DNA of 64,000 bases from Microvirga flavescens. GTDB taxonomy: Bacteria > Pseudomonadota > Alphaproteobacteria > Rhizobiales > Beijerinckiaceae. Shown one piece after another: positions 10,114 to 18,912 of the stretch. The notes below the pieces were generated by a model. The model was not told the DNA's origin. It saw only the letters and a list, made by a program, of their open reading frames with translations, and did no database searches. A program made the translations under genes and the position numbers. Position 1 is the first letter of the stretch, and each line of letters begins with the position of its first letter. The stretch lies in NCBI RefSeq assembly GCF_003290125.1, contig NZ_QMKH01000003.1, positions 349,673 through 413,672 on the forward strand, given 5' to 3'.

Positions 10114-10509
10114 ATGGCGGATCCCACCAAGCGGAACGATGAAAACGGTCGCGAGTCGACCAGCTCCGGCGATGCCGATCTTTCAGCGAGACTGAAATCG
10201 CTCGATGCGCGGATCGAAAAAGCGTCCGCGCAGCACGGTGAAATTCAGGAATCGCGGACCCGTTCGTCCTCGGACGCGAGCGCTATGGGGCAGGCCTTCA
10301 GGCTTTCCGCTGAGTTCGTTTCCGGCGTCATCGCGGGCGGGATTATCGGCTACATCGTCGACCGGCTGTTTGCGACGTCCCCTTGGGGGTTGGTTGTCTG
10401 CATCATTCTCGGCTTCTGCGCGGGAATGCTCAATTTGCTCAGAGCGGCGGGCTTGGCGAAGCCGGCCCGATACGAGCAAAGGCAGAAAGCCCCGAAGGAC
10501 GACAACTGA
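10114..10509 (+). CDS. atpI: F0F1 ATP synthase assembly protein AtpI
   Basis: AtpI is a small membrane protein that helps assemble the c-ring. The 131-residue product has a charged N-terminal half (about 65 residues), then two hydrophobic segments: FVSGVIAGGIIGYIVDRLF and WGLVVCIILGFCAGMLNLL. This layout is standard for alphaproteobacterial AtpI. The ribosome-binding site GAGGAGGAAA precedes ATG 10114. The frame is open further upstream, but those codons lie in the promoter. It is the first gene of atpI-atpB-atpE-atpF'-atpF. Confidence 0.9.
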   Translation: MADPTKRNDENGRESTSSGDADLSARLKSLDARIEKASAQHGEIQESRTRSSSDASAMGQAFRLSAEFVSGVIAGGIIGYIVDRLFATSPWGLVVCIILGFCAGMLNLLRAAGLAKPARYEQRQKAPKDDN

Positions 10510-10544
10510 AGACGACGACAGAGAAACACCGAGAGTGACGGATC

Positions 10545-11273
10545 ATGGCTAGCCCGATCGAGCAATTCCAGGTCAAGCCCATCATTCCCGCCATCGGCTT
10601 CACGAATTCCTCCCTTTTCATGCTCGGCACTGCCGCCGTCATCGTCGTCGGCCTGCTCTTCGCCGCGCGTAAGCGGGCCCTGGTTCCGGGCCGCGCCCAG
10701 TCCGTCGCCGAAATGCTGCACGACTTCGTGGCCTCCACGCTGACGGACGCCACGGGACGCGAGGGAATGAAGTTCTTCCCGTTCGTGTTCTCCCTCTTCA
10801 TGTTCGTGCTCACGGCGAACCTGCTCGGCATGATCCCGGGCTTCTTCACCATCACCAGCCAGATCGTCGTGACCTTCGCTCTCGCCATCCTCGTGATCGG
10901 CACGGTGATCGTCTACGGTTTCGTGGCGCACGGTTTCCATTTCCTCGGGCTCTTCGCGCCGTCGGGCGTGCCGGGCTGGCTTCTGCCCTTCATCACGGTG
11001 ATCGAGATCATCTCGTTCCTGTCGCGCCCGATTTCGCTTTCCTTGCGTCTTTTCGCGAACATGCTCGCGGGTCACATCGCGCTGAAGGTCTTCGGCGGCT
11101 TCGTGGTCTCGCTCGGCACCGCCGGCATCGGCATCGCGCTTCTCTCCCCTCTTCCGCTTGTCATGGCGGTTGGTCTTACGGCGCTCGAGTTCCTCGTCGC
11201 CGGTCTGCAGGCCTATGTCTTCACGGTCTTGACCTGCATCTACCTCAACGACGCCGTGCATCCGGGACACTAA
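10545..11273 (+). CDS. atpB: F0F1 ATP synthase subunit a
   Basis: Subunit a forms the proton half-channels next to the c-ring. The 242-residue protein has five to six membrane helices. The key arginine is in [13 protein letters not shown], and the C-terminal [18 protein letters not shown] is typical of the family. Usual length is about 240-250. It lies 35 bp after atpI and is followed by atpE after 53 bp with a clear AGGAG site. Confidence 0.96.
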   Translation: MASPIEQFQVKPIIPAIGFTNSSLFMLGTAAVIVVGLLFAARKRALVPGRAQSVAEMLHDFVASTLTDATGREGMKFFPFVFSLFMFVLTANLLGMIPGFFTITSQIVVTFALAILVIGTVIVYGFVAHGFHFLGLFAPSGVPGWLLPFITVIEIISFLSRPISLSLRLFANMLAGHIALKVFGGFVVSLGTAGIGIALLSPLPLVMAVGLTALEFLVAGLQAYVFTVLTCIYLNDAVHPGH

Positions 11274-11326
11274 GGCCCGGCGTCGTCCCTTTCCCTCTCC
11301 CGATCATCACCCCCTAGGAGATCACG

Positions 11327-11551
11327 ATGGATCCTATCGCTTTCAAATACCTCGGCGCGGGCCTTGCCTGCTTCGGAATGGGCCTCGCCGCTCTCGGCGT
11401 CGGCAACATCTTCGGCAACTTCCTCTCGGGCGCCCTGCGCAACCCTTCGGCTGCTGACGGCCAGTTCGCTCGCGCGTTCATCGGCGCGGCGCTCGCGGAA
11501 GGCCTCGGCATCTTCTGCCTCGTCGTCGCTCTTCTTCTGCTGTTCACCTGA
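11327..11551 (+). CDS. atpE: F0F1 ATP synthase subunit c
   Basis: Subunit c is the proton-carrying rotor hairpin. The 74 residues form two hydrophobic helices with glycine-rich first helix ([17 protein letters not shown]), polar loop ALRNPSA, and proton-binding E58 in [12 protein letters not shown] strong CTAGGAG ribosome-binding site precedes the ATG. The gene is followed by two tandem hairpins before atpF', which may help give it a higher yield than its neighbours. Confidence 0.96.
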   Translation: MDPIAFKYLGAGLACFGMGLAALGVGNIFGNFLSGALRNPSAADGQFARAFIGAALAEGLGIFCLVVALLLLFT

Positions 11552-11578
11552 TCCTTTCGACTCGGTGATCGGGAGAGC

Positions 11579-11634
11579 AAGGCGCTCTCCGCGCCTTGCG
11601 TCTAATCGGTGACGGCGGTCTTTGCCGCCGTCAC
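11579..11634 (+). promoter_or_regulatory. Two tandem hairpins between atpE and atpF'
   Basis: Hairpin 1 is AAGGCGC-TCTCC-GCGCCTT (11579-11597). Hairpin 2 is GTGACGGCGG-TCTTTG-CCGCCGTCAC (11609-11634). Neither is followed by a T run, so they are more likely RNA-stabilising or partial-termination structures than a full terminator. Confidence 0.6.
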
Positions 11635-11676
11635 TTCCGCATTTCAGGATTATCCGTCACTCCAGGACCATTCCCG

Positions 11677-12222
11677 ATGGCACAGGCTCAGACCCACCAG
11701 GCTGGTACGGAAGCTCACGGCGGCGCGCACGACGTCGGCTTTCCGCCCTTCGCGACGGAGACCTTCCCGGGCCAGCTCCTCTGGCTCACCATCACGTTCG
11801 TGATTCTCTACACCCTGCTTTCGAAGGTCGTGCTTCCGCGGCTGACGGGCATCATCGAGAACCGCCGTTCGCTCATCGCGAACGATCTCGACGAGGCCGC
11901 CGCGTTGAAGACCCAGGCCGAGGAAGCGGGCGCCGCTTATGAAAAGGCTCTCGCCGAGGCTCGTGGCCGCGCCCAGGCGCTTGCCCAGGAAACTCGCGCC
12001 AAGCTTTCCGCCGAGACCGACGCGAAGCGCAAGACGCTGGAAGCAGACCTCGCCAAGCGTCTGGCCGATGCCGAGACGGCTATCGCCGCCACCAAGGCGA
12101 AGGCCATGTCGAACGTGCGCGGCATCGCCGCTGACACGGCGTCCTCCATCGTCGAGAAGCTGACGGGCAAGGCCCCAGCGCCTGCCGCCATCGAGGCTGC
12201 CCTCGACAACGCGAAGGCTTAA
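11677..12222 (+). CDS. atpG: F0F1 ATP synthase subunit b'
   Basis: Subunit b' pairs with b to form the peripheral stalk in alphaproteobacteria and phototrophs. The 181-residue protein has a polar N-terminus and one membrane helix (LLWLTITFVILYTLL). KVVLPRLTGIIENRR follows, then a long Ala/Glu/Lys coiled coil. The start ATG 11677 was chosen over in-frame upstream codons, which lie in the preceding hairpin. The symbol atpG (or atpF2) is used variably for this subunit. It lies 12 bp before atpF. Confidence 0.93.
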   Translation: MAQAQTHQAGTEAHGGAHDVGFPPFATETFPGQLLWLTITFVILYTLLSKVVLPRLTGIIENRRSLIANDLDEAAALKTQAEEAGAAYEKALAEARGRAQALAQETRAKLSAETDAKRKTLEADLAKRLADAETAIAATKAKAMSNVRGIAADTASSIVEKLTGKAPAPAAIEAALDNAKA

Positions 12223-12234
12223 AGGAGACATCCC

Positions 12235-12720
12235 ATGCTGGCTAATCCTACCTTCTGGGTCGCCGTCGCCTTCTTCATCTTCTGGGGCATCCTGTTCTAC
12301 TACGGTGTGCCGGGCAAACTTCTCGGCGGTCTCGACAGCCGCGGCAAGCGCATTGCCGACGAGCTGGCCGAGGCCAAGCGCCTGCGTGAAGACGCGCAGA
12401 AGCTGCTCAAGGAATTCGAAGCCAAGCGCGTCGCCGCCGAGCGAGAAGCCGCCGAGATCGTTTCCACCGCGAAGGAAGAGGCCGAGCGCCTCGCCCGCGA
12501 GACGGAAGAGAAGCTCGCCGATTTCGTGAAGCGCCGCACCGCATCCGCTGAGGCGAAGATCTCCCAAGCCGAGGCCCAGGCTTCGGCCGAGGTCCGCGCT
12601 GCCGCCGTGGACGCCGCCGTGAAGGCATCCGAGACGGTCCTGCGCAGCGAACTGACCGGCGCTTCCGCCGCCTCCCTGGTGTCGGAAAGCCTCAAGGACG
12701 TCCGCGCCAAGCTTCAGTAA
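12235..12720 (+). CDS. atpF: F0F1 ATP synthase subunit b
   Basis: The 161-residue subunit b has one N-terminal membrane helix (FWVAVAFFIFWGILFYY). VPGKLLGGLDSRGKRIADEL and a long coiled coil follow. It forms the stator stalk with b'. An AAGGAG ribosome-binding site precedes ATG 12235. It is the last gene of the F0 operon and is followed by a strong terminator. The F1 genes atpHAGDC are elsewhere, as is usual in this class. Confidence 0.95.
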   Translation: MLANPTFWVAVAFFIFWGILFYYGVPGKLLGGLDSRGKRIADELAEAKRLREDAQKLLKEFEAKRVAAEREAAEIVSTAKEEAERLARETEEKLADFVKRRTASAEAKISQAEAQASAEVRAAAVDAAVKASETVLRSELTGASAASLVSESLKDVRAKLQ

Positions 12721-12742
12721 GCTGAGCAAAAACCAATCGAAC

Positions 12743-12774
12743 AACGGCCGCCTTCGGGCGGCCGTTTTCGTTTT
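12743..12774 (+). terminator. Rho-independent terminator after atpF
   Basis: A 10-bp stem AACGGCCGCC / GGCGGCCGTT with a TTCG tetraloop is followed by a T-rich stretch. It ends the atp operon 22 bp after the atpF stop codon. Confidence 0.92.
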
Positions 12775-12884
12775 TACCCTTGCGCATACGCTCAACCTCA
12801 TCCCGGCACGACAGCCGTGGCTTGCGGAGTCAGGCCAGCACGAGAGCGCTTCAAACGCCCTGAGCAATGAGCTAGTGATGGGGC

Positions 12885-13541
12885 ATGCTACTCATCTTCG
12901 ACTGCGACGGGGTTCTCGTCGATTCGGAACTCCTTGCGTGCGAAGTCGATGCCGATTTTCTCACCGCGCTCGGCTTTCCCTATACGCTCAACGACATCCT
13001 GCGTGATTTCGTCGGCAAGAGCATGAAGGACATGATCGCGCGCATCGAAGAGGAGCACGGGCGCGCCCTGCCCGCCGATTTCGGCGCGCAGATCAATGAG
13101 GCCCTGTTCCAGCGCTTCGAAACGGATCTGCAAGCGATACCAAGCATCCGTGAGGCGATTCTCGCCCTGCCCCATCCGCGCTGTGTCGCATCCTCTTCAA
13201 CGCCTGAACGGATCGCTCTCTCGCTCAAGGTCACAGGCCTCGAGGATCTTTTCGGCGATGTTTTCAGCGCAACGCAAGTGCAACGCGGCAAACCCGCGCC
13301 GGATCTCTTTCTGTTGGCCGCCGAGCGGATGAATGCGCATCCGCGCGATTGCATCGTGGTCGAAGATTCGCCTGCGGGTGTGACGGGAGCCGTTGCCGCA
13401 GGAATGCGCGTCATCGGCTTCATCGGCGGTGGCCATTGCGGAGAGGGACACGCGGAGCGTCTTCTCGGCGCGGGCGCCCATGACGTCATCGGGCACATGC
13501 GCGATTTGACGGATGCGGTGGGCAGACCCTCGCGGACGTAA
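12885..13541 (+). CDS. HAD-superfamily phosphatase (phosphoglucomutase/phosphatase-like)
   Basis: The 218-residue protein has all HAD motifs: FDCDGVLVDSE at residues 4-14 with the two aspartates, CVASSSTPE as motif II, KPAPDLF as motif III, and VVEDSPAGVTGAVAAGM as motif IV. An alpha-helical cap lies between motifs I and II. This is the subgroup that includes beta-phosphoglucomutase and sugar-phosphate phosphatases; the substrate cannot be told from sequence. It is a single gene between the atp terminator and the convergent gcv operon. Confidence 0.9.
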   Translation: MLLIFDCDGVLVDSELLACEVDADFLTALGFPYTLNDILRDFVGKSMKDMIARIEEEHGRALPADFGAQINEALFQRFETDLQAIPSIREAILALPHPRCVASSSTPERIALSLKVTGLEDLFGDVFSATQVQRGKPAPDLFLLAAERMNAHPRDCIVVEDSPAGVTGAVAAGMRVIGFIGGGHCGEGHAERLLGAGAHDVIGHMRDLTDAVGRPSRT

Positions 13542-13663
13542 GAAATCACGGGCGCTCGGCGGAACCCAAAATGACGCCGCGTGATGTGCTCGTTTCGTCT
13601 TGCGGTCCCGGATCGCCTTCGGCGTCCGGGATCACGAAGCGGATGGATGGTGCTCCAAAATGA

Positions 13664-13691
13664 AAATGGCCGGGTCATGCCCGGCCATTTC
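13664..13691. terminator. Bidirectional terminator between the HAD gene and gcvPB
   Basis: An 11-bp perfect stem AAATGGCCGGG / CCCGGCCATTT with a TCATG loop lies in the convergent gap. An A-rich side and a T-rich side (CGCATTTT) let it work on both strands. Confidence 0.85.
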
Positions 13692-13707
13692 GCATTTTAC
13701 TTGCCTC

Positions 13708-15282
13708 TTACTCAGCCGCGTCGGCAATCGGCGCGGGCGGCGTCCACTTGAGAACCGGCGCGCGGGCGGCGCGGGTTTCATCGAGACGTCGGCGCGGCGA
13801 ATGATAGGGCGCGCCGGTGAAGCGGCTCTTGTCGTTGCTGCTGGAAGTCGCGGCCAACGCGAGATCGCGCAGGGTGGCGATGAAGAGGTCGAGCGACGAC
13901 TTCGATTCCGATTCCGTCGGCTCGATCAGCATCGCGCCATGCACCACCAGCGGGAAGTACATGGTCATCGGGTGATAGCCCTCGTCGATCATCGCCTTCG
14001 CGAAATCGAGCGTGGTGACGCCCGTATCCTTCAGCCACGCATCATCGAACAGCACTTCGTGCATGCACGGCTTGTCGCCGAAGGGCAGCGAAAGGAGATC
14101 CGACAAACCGGCGCGGATGTAATTGGCGTTCAGCACCGCATCTTCGGATGCCTGCTTCATGCCGTCCGCGCCGTGCGAGAGCATGTAGGCGAGAGCGCGC
14201 ACATACATGCCCATCTGGCCGTGGAACGCTGTCATGCGGCCAAAGGGCTTCTCCGCCGCGTCGCTCTCGTGCTCCACGAGCTCGAGACCGCTCTTGCTCT
14301 CACGCACGAACGGTACGGGCGCGAACGGCGAGAGACGCTCGGACAGTACCACCGGACCCGCACCCGGGCCGCCACCGCCGTGCGGCGTCGAGAAGGTCTT
14401 GTGCAGGTTGATGTGCATGGCGTCGATGCCGAGATCGCCCGGCTTCGCCTTGCCGACGATGGCGTTGAAGTTCGCGCCGTCGCAGTAGAAATACGCGCCC
14501 GCATCGTGCAGCGCCTTGGCGATCTCGACCACTTGCGGCTCGAAGAGGCCGCAGGTGTTCGGGTTCGTCAGCATGATGGCGGCAACGTCGGGGCCGAGGA
14601 GCTTCTTCACGTCGTCCACATGCACCCAGCCGTCATCGCGCGCGGGAACCGGCTTCACGACGAAGCCGATGAGCGCGGCGGTCGCCGGGTTGGTGCCGTG
14701 CGCGGATTCGGGCACGAGCACGACGTTGCGGGTCTTGCCCTCGCCCTTGGCTTCGATAGCGGCCTTGATTGCCATCATGCCGCAAAGCTCGCCATGCGCG
14801 CCCGCCTTCGGCGACAGCGAAACCGCCTTCGTGCCGGTAAGCGTCATCAGGTAGTGCGCGAGTTCCTTCATGAGTTCCAGCGCGCCCTGCGCGGTCGAAA
14901 CCGGCTGCAGCGGATGCGCGTCGGAGAAGCCCGGCAGGCGGGCCATGCGCTCGTTGAGACGCGCATTGTGCTTCATGGTGCAGGAACCGAGCGGGAAGAG
15001 ACCCGTGTCGATGCCGTAGTTCATCTGGCTCAGGCGCACGTAATGGCGCATGGCCTCCGGCTCGGAGAGACCGGGAAGGTTGATAGCGTCCTTGCGCTCC
15101 TGCCCGCCGAGGCGCGGCGTGAAGGAAGCGGGCTCGTCGAGATCGACGCCGGTCACGTCCGTGCGGCCGATTTCGAAGATCAAGGGCTCGACCTGCGCCA
15201 GCGCCTTGTTGCCGGTGAAGGTCGGATGCTCGTTGGAGCCGGCGTCACCGGCGGCGGTGGGGCGTCCCTGACGGTTCAACAT
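13708..15282 (-). CDS. gcvPB: Glycine dehydrogenase (decarboxylating) subunit 2
   Basis: This is the PLP-binding half of the split P-protein of the glycine cleavage system. It decarboxylates glycine and passes the aminomethyl group to lipoyl-GcvH. The 524-residue protein carries the PLP lysine in INLHKTFSTPHGGGGPGAGP near residue 295. Other family segments are LGSCTMKHNARLNE and YFYCDGANFNAI. ATG 15282 overlaps the gcvPA stop codon as TGATG, so the two halves are translationally coupled. It is the last gene of the operon, before a terminator. Confidence 0.96.
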   Translation of the reverse strand: MLNRQGRPTAAGDAGSNEHPTFTGNKALAQVEPLIFEIGRTDVTGVDLDEPASFTPRLGGQERKDAINLPGLSEPEAMRHYVRLSQMNYGIDTGLFPLGSCTMKHNARLNERMARLPGFSDAHPLQPVSTAQGALELMKELAHYLMTLTGTKAVSLSPKAGAHGELCGMMAIKAAIEAKGEGKTRNVVLVPESAHGTNPATAALIGFVVKPVPARDDGWVHVDDVKKLLGPDVAAIMLTNPNTCGLFEPQVVEIAKALHDAGAYFYCDGANFNAIVGKAKPGDLGIDAMHINLHKTFSTPHGGGGPGAGPVVLSERLSPFAPVPFVRESKSGLELVEHESDAAEKPFGRMTAFHGQMGMYVRALAYMLSHGADGMKQASEDAVLNANYIRAGLSDLLSLPFGDKPCMHEVLFDDAWLKDTGVTTLDFAKAMIDEGYHPMTMYFPLVVHGAMLIEPTESESKSSLDLFIATLRDLALAATSSSNDKSRFTGAPYHSPRRRLDETRAARAPVLKWTPPAPIADAAE

Positions 15283-16622
15283 CACAGAACCTCCTTCAAG
15301 GCGGCAACAAAGGCCGCGCGGTCTTCATCGGTGTTCACTTCGGTCGAGGCGACGAGAAGCAGGTTGTCGAGCCCGCTCTTCGGCAGGAGACGCGACACCG
15401 GCACGCCCGCGAGAATGCCCTTCTCGGCAAGACGCTCGACGACTTCCGCCGCGGGCTTTGCAAGCTTCACGGTGAACTCGTTGAAGAACGTCTTGTTGAG
15501 CACTTCGACGCCCTTCACGCCGGAGAGCGCATCCGCCAGCTTGACCGCATTCGCATGATTGATGCGGGCGAGCCGCTTGAGGCCGGTCTCGCCGAGCAGC
15601 GTCATGTGAATGGTGAAGGCAAGGCAGCACAGACCCGAATTCGTGCAGATGTTCGAGGTCGCCTTGTCGCGGCGGATATGCTGCTCGCGGGTAGAGAGCG
15701 TGAGCACGAAACCGCGATTGCCGTCGGCATCCACCGTCTCGCCGCAGAGGCGGCCCGGCATCTGGCGGATGTACTTCGACTTCGCCGCGAAGAGGCCGAC
15801 ATAGGGTCCGCCGAAGTTCAGCGCGTTGCCGATGGACTGGCCTTCGCCGACGACGATGTCCGCATCCTGGCTGCCGGGGGATTGCAGCAGGCCGAGCGAC
15901 ACGACTTCCGTGAACACCGCAATCAGCAGCGCGCCGTGCTTGTGCGCCTTCTCGGCAATGGGCTTGAGATCGCGCACGTTGCCGAACACGTCCGGCGACT
16001 GCACGACGACGCACGATACGCTGTCGTCGATCTGCGAGAGAATGTCCTCGGTGCCGGAAACGTCAGCCTTCAGCGCGGCGACTTCGTCGCTCGCCATCTT
16101 CGACAGCGTCTGCACCACATCGATATAATGCGGATGCAGGCCACCGGAGAGGACCGCCTTGCGGCGCTTGGTGACGCGGTGCGCCATGAGCACCGCTTCG
16201 CCCGTGCCGGTCGAGCCGTCATACATGGAGGCGTTCGCCACTTCCATGCCGGTGAGCGCGGCAACTTGAGTCTGGAACTCGAAGAGATATTGCAGCGTTC
16301 CTTGCGCGATTTCCGGCTGGTAGGGCGTGTAGCTCGTCAGGAACTCGGAACGCTGGATCAGGTGATCGACGGTCGCGGGAACATGGTGCTTGTAAGCGCC
16401 CGCGCCGACGAAGAACGGCACGCTCGAGGCGGAGATGTTCTTCGACGACATGCGCGACAGGATGCGCTCGACTTCCAGTTCGCCCTTGCGGCGCGGCAGA
16501 TCGACAGGCGCCTTGAGGAGCTTGTCCTTCGGGATGTCGGCGAACAGATCGTCCACCGACTTGACCCCGACCCGCGCGAGCATCTCGCCGCGATCGGTTT
16601 CGGAGAGGGGAAGATAGCGCAT
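15282..16622 (-). CDS. gcvPA: Glycine dehydrogenase (decarboxylating) subunit 1
   Basis: The N-terminal half of the split P-protein, 446 residues, forms an alpha2beta2 enzyme with GcvPB. Typical segments are [48 protein letters not shown] and [12 protein letters not shown] 16622 (MRYLPLSE) is preferred to a TTG two codons upstream, and an AGAAGG ribosome-binding site lies in front. It lies 18 bp after an OsmC-like gene and is coupled to gcvPB. Confidence 0.96.
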   Translation of the reverse strand: MRYLPLSETDRGEMLARVGVKSVDDLFADIPKDKLLKAPVDLPRRKGELEVERILSRMSSKNISASSVPFFVGAGAYKHHVPATVDHLIQRSEFLTSYTPYQPEIAQGTLQYLFEFQTQVAALTGMEVANASMYDGSTGTGEAVLMAHRVTKRRKAVLSGGLHPHYIDVVQTLSKMASDEVAALKADVSGTEDILSQIDDSVSCVVVQSPDVFGNVRDLKPIAEKAHKHGALLIAVFTEVVSLGLLQSPGSQDADIVVGEGQSIGNALNFGGPYVGLFAAKSKYIRQMPGRLCGETVDADGNRGFVLTLSTREQHIRRDKATSNICTNSGLCCLAFTIHMTLLGETGLKRLARINHANAVKLADALSGVKGVEVLNKTFFNEFTVKLAKPAAEVVERLAEKGILAGVPVSRLLPKSGLDNLLLVASTEVNTDEDRAAFVAALKEVL

Positions 16623-16640
16623 CAGCAATAACCTTCTGCG

Positions 16641-17111
16641 TTAGTGTTCAATGCCCGCGACCACGACTTCCGTGAGAACGGAATTCGCGATGAAGCATTC
16701 CTGGTGAGAGAGGTGGTGAAGTTCGGCGATCTGCTCGGGTGTCGGGCGCTTCTCGCCGGAGAATTCGATGATCGGATCGAGGGTGACTTTGGAGACGAAG
16801 AGCTTGCCCTTCGCGTTCGGCGTCATCACGCCAACAGCGCGATCCTCATAGTGGTCGATCACGTAGCGTTTCTTTGCGGCGATGCCGAGGAAGGTCAGCA
16901 TATGGCAGCTCGAAACGGCGGCGATGAACGCCTCTTCCGGATCGATGGCGTCTTCACGCGAGAGCGGCAGCGGCACCACTGAGGGTGATGCCGATGCCGG
17001 AACTTCGATGCCGCAATCGAAACGCCAATGATGGCCACGGCTGTAATCGCCGCCCGCGAAGACTCTTCCCTCGCGTGTCCAGACCACCGTTGCTTCGTAT
17101 TTGTGCGACAT
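16641..17111 (-). CDS. OsmC-family protein inside the gcv operon
   Basis: The 156-residue protein is an OsmC/Ohr-type fold. It has the first conserved cysteine in AVSSCHMLTFLGIAAKK and the second in LSHQECFIANSVL. Family members are thiol peroxidases that reduce organic hydroperoxides, and some use lipoyl or dihydrolipoyl proteins as electron donor. It lies 13 bp after gcvH and 18 bp before gcvPA, so it must share the riboswitch-controlled transcript. Its position beside the lipoyl protein GcvH suggests that reduced lipoyl groups could feed it, but this is inference. No classic glycine cleavage role is known for it. Confidence 0.9.
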   Translation of the reverse strand: MSHKYEATVVWTREGRVFAGGDYSRGHHWRFDCGIEVPASASPSVVPLPLSREDAIDPEEAFIAAVSSCHMLTFLGIAAKKRYVIDHYEDRAVGVMTPNAKGKLFVSKVTLDPIIEFSGEKRPTPEQIAELHHLSHQECFIANSVLTEVVVAGIEH

Positions 17112-17124
17112 GCTTTCGTGTGCC

Positions 17125-17499
17125 TTACGAGATCGACTTCACGAACTCGTTGTACTGCTCTTCGGTCAACAGGCCGTCGAGCTCGCTCGGGTTCGTGATG
17201 CGCAGCTTGAGGAACCAGCCGCGGCCCGCCGGGTCCTCGTTGACCGTGCCGGGAGCGTCCTCGAGCAGGCTGTTGACCTCGAGCACTTCGCCGGAGACCG
17301 GCGCATAGACTTCGCTCGCGGCCTTCACGCTCTCGACGACGGCAGCTTCGGCGCCCTTGGCGAGGGTCTTGCCGAGGGCAGGCAGTTCGACGAACACGAC
17401 GTCGCCGAGCTGGCTCTGGGCGTAGTCGGAAATGCCGACGATGCCGGCATCGCCTTCGACGCGGACGTATTCGTGATCCTTGGTGTAGCGCGTGGTCAT
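17125..17499 (-). CDS. gcvH: Glycine cleavage system H protein
   Basis: GcvH carries the lipoyl arm that shuttles the aminomethyl group between the P and T proteins. The 124-residue product has the lipoylation site K59 in VVESVKAASEVYAPVSG and the usual YAQSQLGDVVFVELP. It lies 21 bp after gcvT with a GGGGG/GGATATTA leader and is followed by the OsmC-like gene. Confidence 0.97.
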   Translation of the reverse strand: MTTRYTKDHEYVRVEGDAGIVGISDYAQSQLGDVVFVELPALGKTLAKGAEAAVVESVKAASEVYAPVSGEVLEVNSLLEDAPGTVNEDPAGRGWFLKLRITNPSELDGLLTEEQYNEFVKSIS

Positions 17500-17520
17500 T
17501 TTAATATCCCCCTTGGATGA

Positions 17521-18663
17521 TCAACGCTTGTAGCGATGCGGTGCAAACGGCATGGCAGCGACCTTGGCCGCAATCGGCTTGCCGCGAACCACGAGATGAA
17601 GGTCCGTTCCGACTGCCGAAACGTCCTTTGAAACATAGCCCATCGCCACGGGGCCGTTGACCGTGGGGCCGAAGCCGCCGGAGGTCACGATGCCGACTTC
17701 GCGGCCATCGGGCGTGGTGATGATGGTGCCCTCGCGCGCCGGGGCGCGCCCTTCGGGCTTGAGGCCAACGCGAACGCGCCTCGCGCCGTCCTTGATCTCG
17801 CTCTGGATGCGCGCCGCACCGGGGAAGCCCCCTTCCTCGCGGCGGCGCTTCTGGATCGACCAGATCAGCCCGCCCTCGATGGGCGAAGTCGTAGTGTCGA
17901 TGTCGTGGCCATAGAGGCAAAGGCCCGCCTCGAGGCGCAGCGAGTCGCGCGCACCGAGGCCAATGGGCTTCACTTCCGGATCGGCGAGCAGCGCCTTCCA
18001 GAGCGCGACCGCGTCCTTGGCCGCGACCGAAATCTCGTAGCCATCCTCGCCGGTGTAGCCGGAGCGGGAGAGGTGCACGTCGAGGCCCGCGAGCTTCGTC
18101 GCCTTGGCGGCCATGAAGGCCATGTCGGCGGTGTCGGGCGCAAGGCGCGCCACGATTTCGGCAGCCTTGGGACCTTGGATCGCGAGCAGCGCACGGTCGT
18201 CCGCGCGAACGAGCTTCACGTCGGCGGGCAGGCGCGCCTGCATGTGGGCATAATCGGCCTCCTTCATGGAGGCGTTGACGACGAGCAGCAGCGTACCGTC
18301 CTTCGCCGGATCGACCGGGCGGGTGACCATGAGATCGTCGAGAATGCCGCCCTCGTCGCTGAGGAGCTGCGAATAGCGCTGCTGACCGGGCTTGAGATTG
18401 ACGATGTCGGCAGGAATAAGGGCTTCCAGAGCCTTCGCCGTGGTCTCGTGGTTGGGGCCGACGAGGAGCGCCTGCCCCATGTGCGAGACGTCGAACAGGC
18501 CCGCATGTTCGCGGGTCCAGTTGTGCTCGGTAAGAATGCCGGCAGGGTATTGCACCGGCATGTCGTAGCCGGCGAAGGGCACCATGCGGGCGCCGAGCGC
18601 CACATGTTCGGCATGAAGCGGAGTGACGAGAAGAGGCTCGTCGGAGTGGGCATGGTCGGCCAT
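17521..18663 (-). CDS. gcvT: Glycine cleavage system T protein (aminomethyltransferase)
   Basis: GcvT releases ammonia from the aminomethyl-lipoyl intermediate and forms 5,10-methylene-THF. The 380-residue protein shows TPLHAEHVALGARMVPFAGY, GLFDVSHMGQ, RSGYTGEDGYEIS and GLGARDSLRLEAGLCLYGHD. Start ATG 18663 has a GAGGGA site; an in-frame ATG at 18690 (nine residues longer) lies right after a small hairpin and is the alternative. It is the first gene of the operon, directly downstream of the tandem glycine riboswitch. Confidence 0.95.
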   Translation of the reverse strand: MADHAHSDEPLLVTPLHAEHVALGARMVPFAGYDMPVQYPAGILTEHNWTREHAGLFDVSHMGQALLVGPNHETTAKALEALIPADIVNLKPGQQRYSQLLSDEGGILDDLMVTRPVDPAKDGTLLLVVNASMKEADYAHMQARLPADVKLVRADDRALLAIQGPKAAEIVARLAPDTADMAFMAAKATKLAGLDVHLSRSGYTGEDGYEISVAAKDAVALWKALLADPEVKPIGLGARDSLRLEAGLCLYGHDIDTTTSPIEGGLIWSIQKRRREEGGFPGAARIQSEIKDGARRVRVGLKPEGRAPAREGTIITTPDGREVGIVTSGGFGPTVNGPVAMGYVSKDVSAVGTDLHLVVRGKPIAAKVAAMPFAPHRYKR

Positions 18664-18690
18664 CGGGTCCCTCAAAAGCGCGTGTTTCAT

Positions 18691-18706
18691 CGGGCCTTGT
18701 GGCCCG
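18691..18706 (-). promoter_or_regulatory. Hairpin between the glycine riboswitch and gcvT
   Basis: In RNA sense it reads CGGGCC-ACAA-GGCCCG and ends right at the upstream candidate ATG. It contains the AAGG that would serve that start, and it is followed by GCTTTTG after 9 bases. It may be part of the riboswitch expression platform. Confidence 0.5.
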
Positions 18707-18715
18707 TTTCACGCC

Positions 18716-18912
18716 CCCTCTGTCCCGAGACCTGAGAGATTTCCCTTAACGCCTTGAGGCGAAGGTTACGCCCGTCGGTGGGCGACGCCTTGCGACGTCG
18801 CCGCTTTCCAGAGTGCCAGCTCCCACGCGGTCCTTTGGCCTGAGCGTTTCCGGGGCGGTTGCGCCTTCGGCGCCGGGTCCCTTTCGGGCCGGTCTCTTCC
18901 GCGGGGATCATC
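18716..18912 (-). ncRNA. Tandem glycine riboswitch upstream of gcvT
   Basis: Read on the minus strand there are two consecutive aptamers. Aptamer 1 (about 18912-18826) has GGAAGAGACC, then a ...CCGAAGGCGC stem and CGCTCAGGCCAAAGGACC. Aptamer 2 (about 18825-18716) has CACTCTGGAAAGC, a GC-rich P3 stem, then AAATCTCTCAGGTC...GGGACAGAG. These match the conserved glycine-aptamer blocks (AGAG/CTCTCAGG/GGACAGAG). The leader sits 53 bases before the gcvT start, so it should switch the operon on when glycine is abundant. Confidence 0.93.

Noticed and set aside
13600..15558. Open frame of about 650 codons on the plus strand opposite gcvPB
   Set aside because: It is antisense to a fully supported enzyme gene, has no recognisable domain, and long antisense frames are common in GC-rich DNA.
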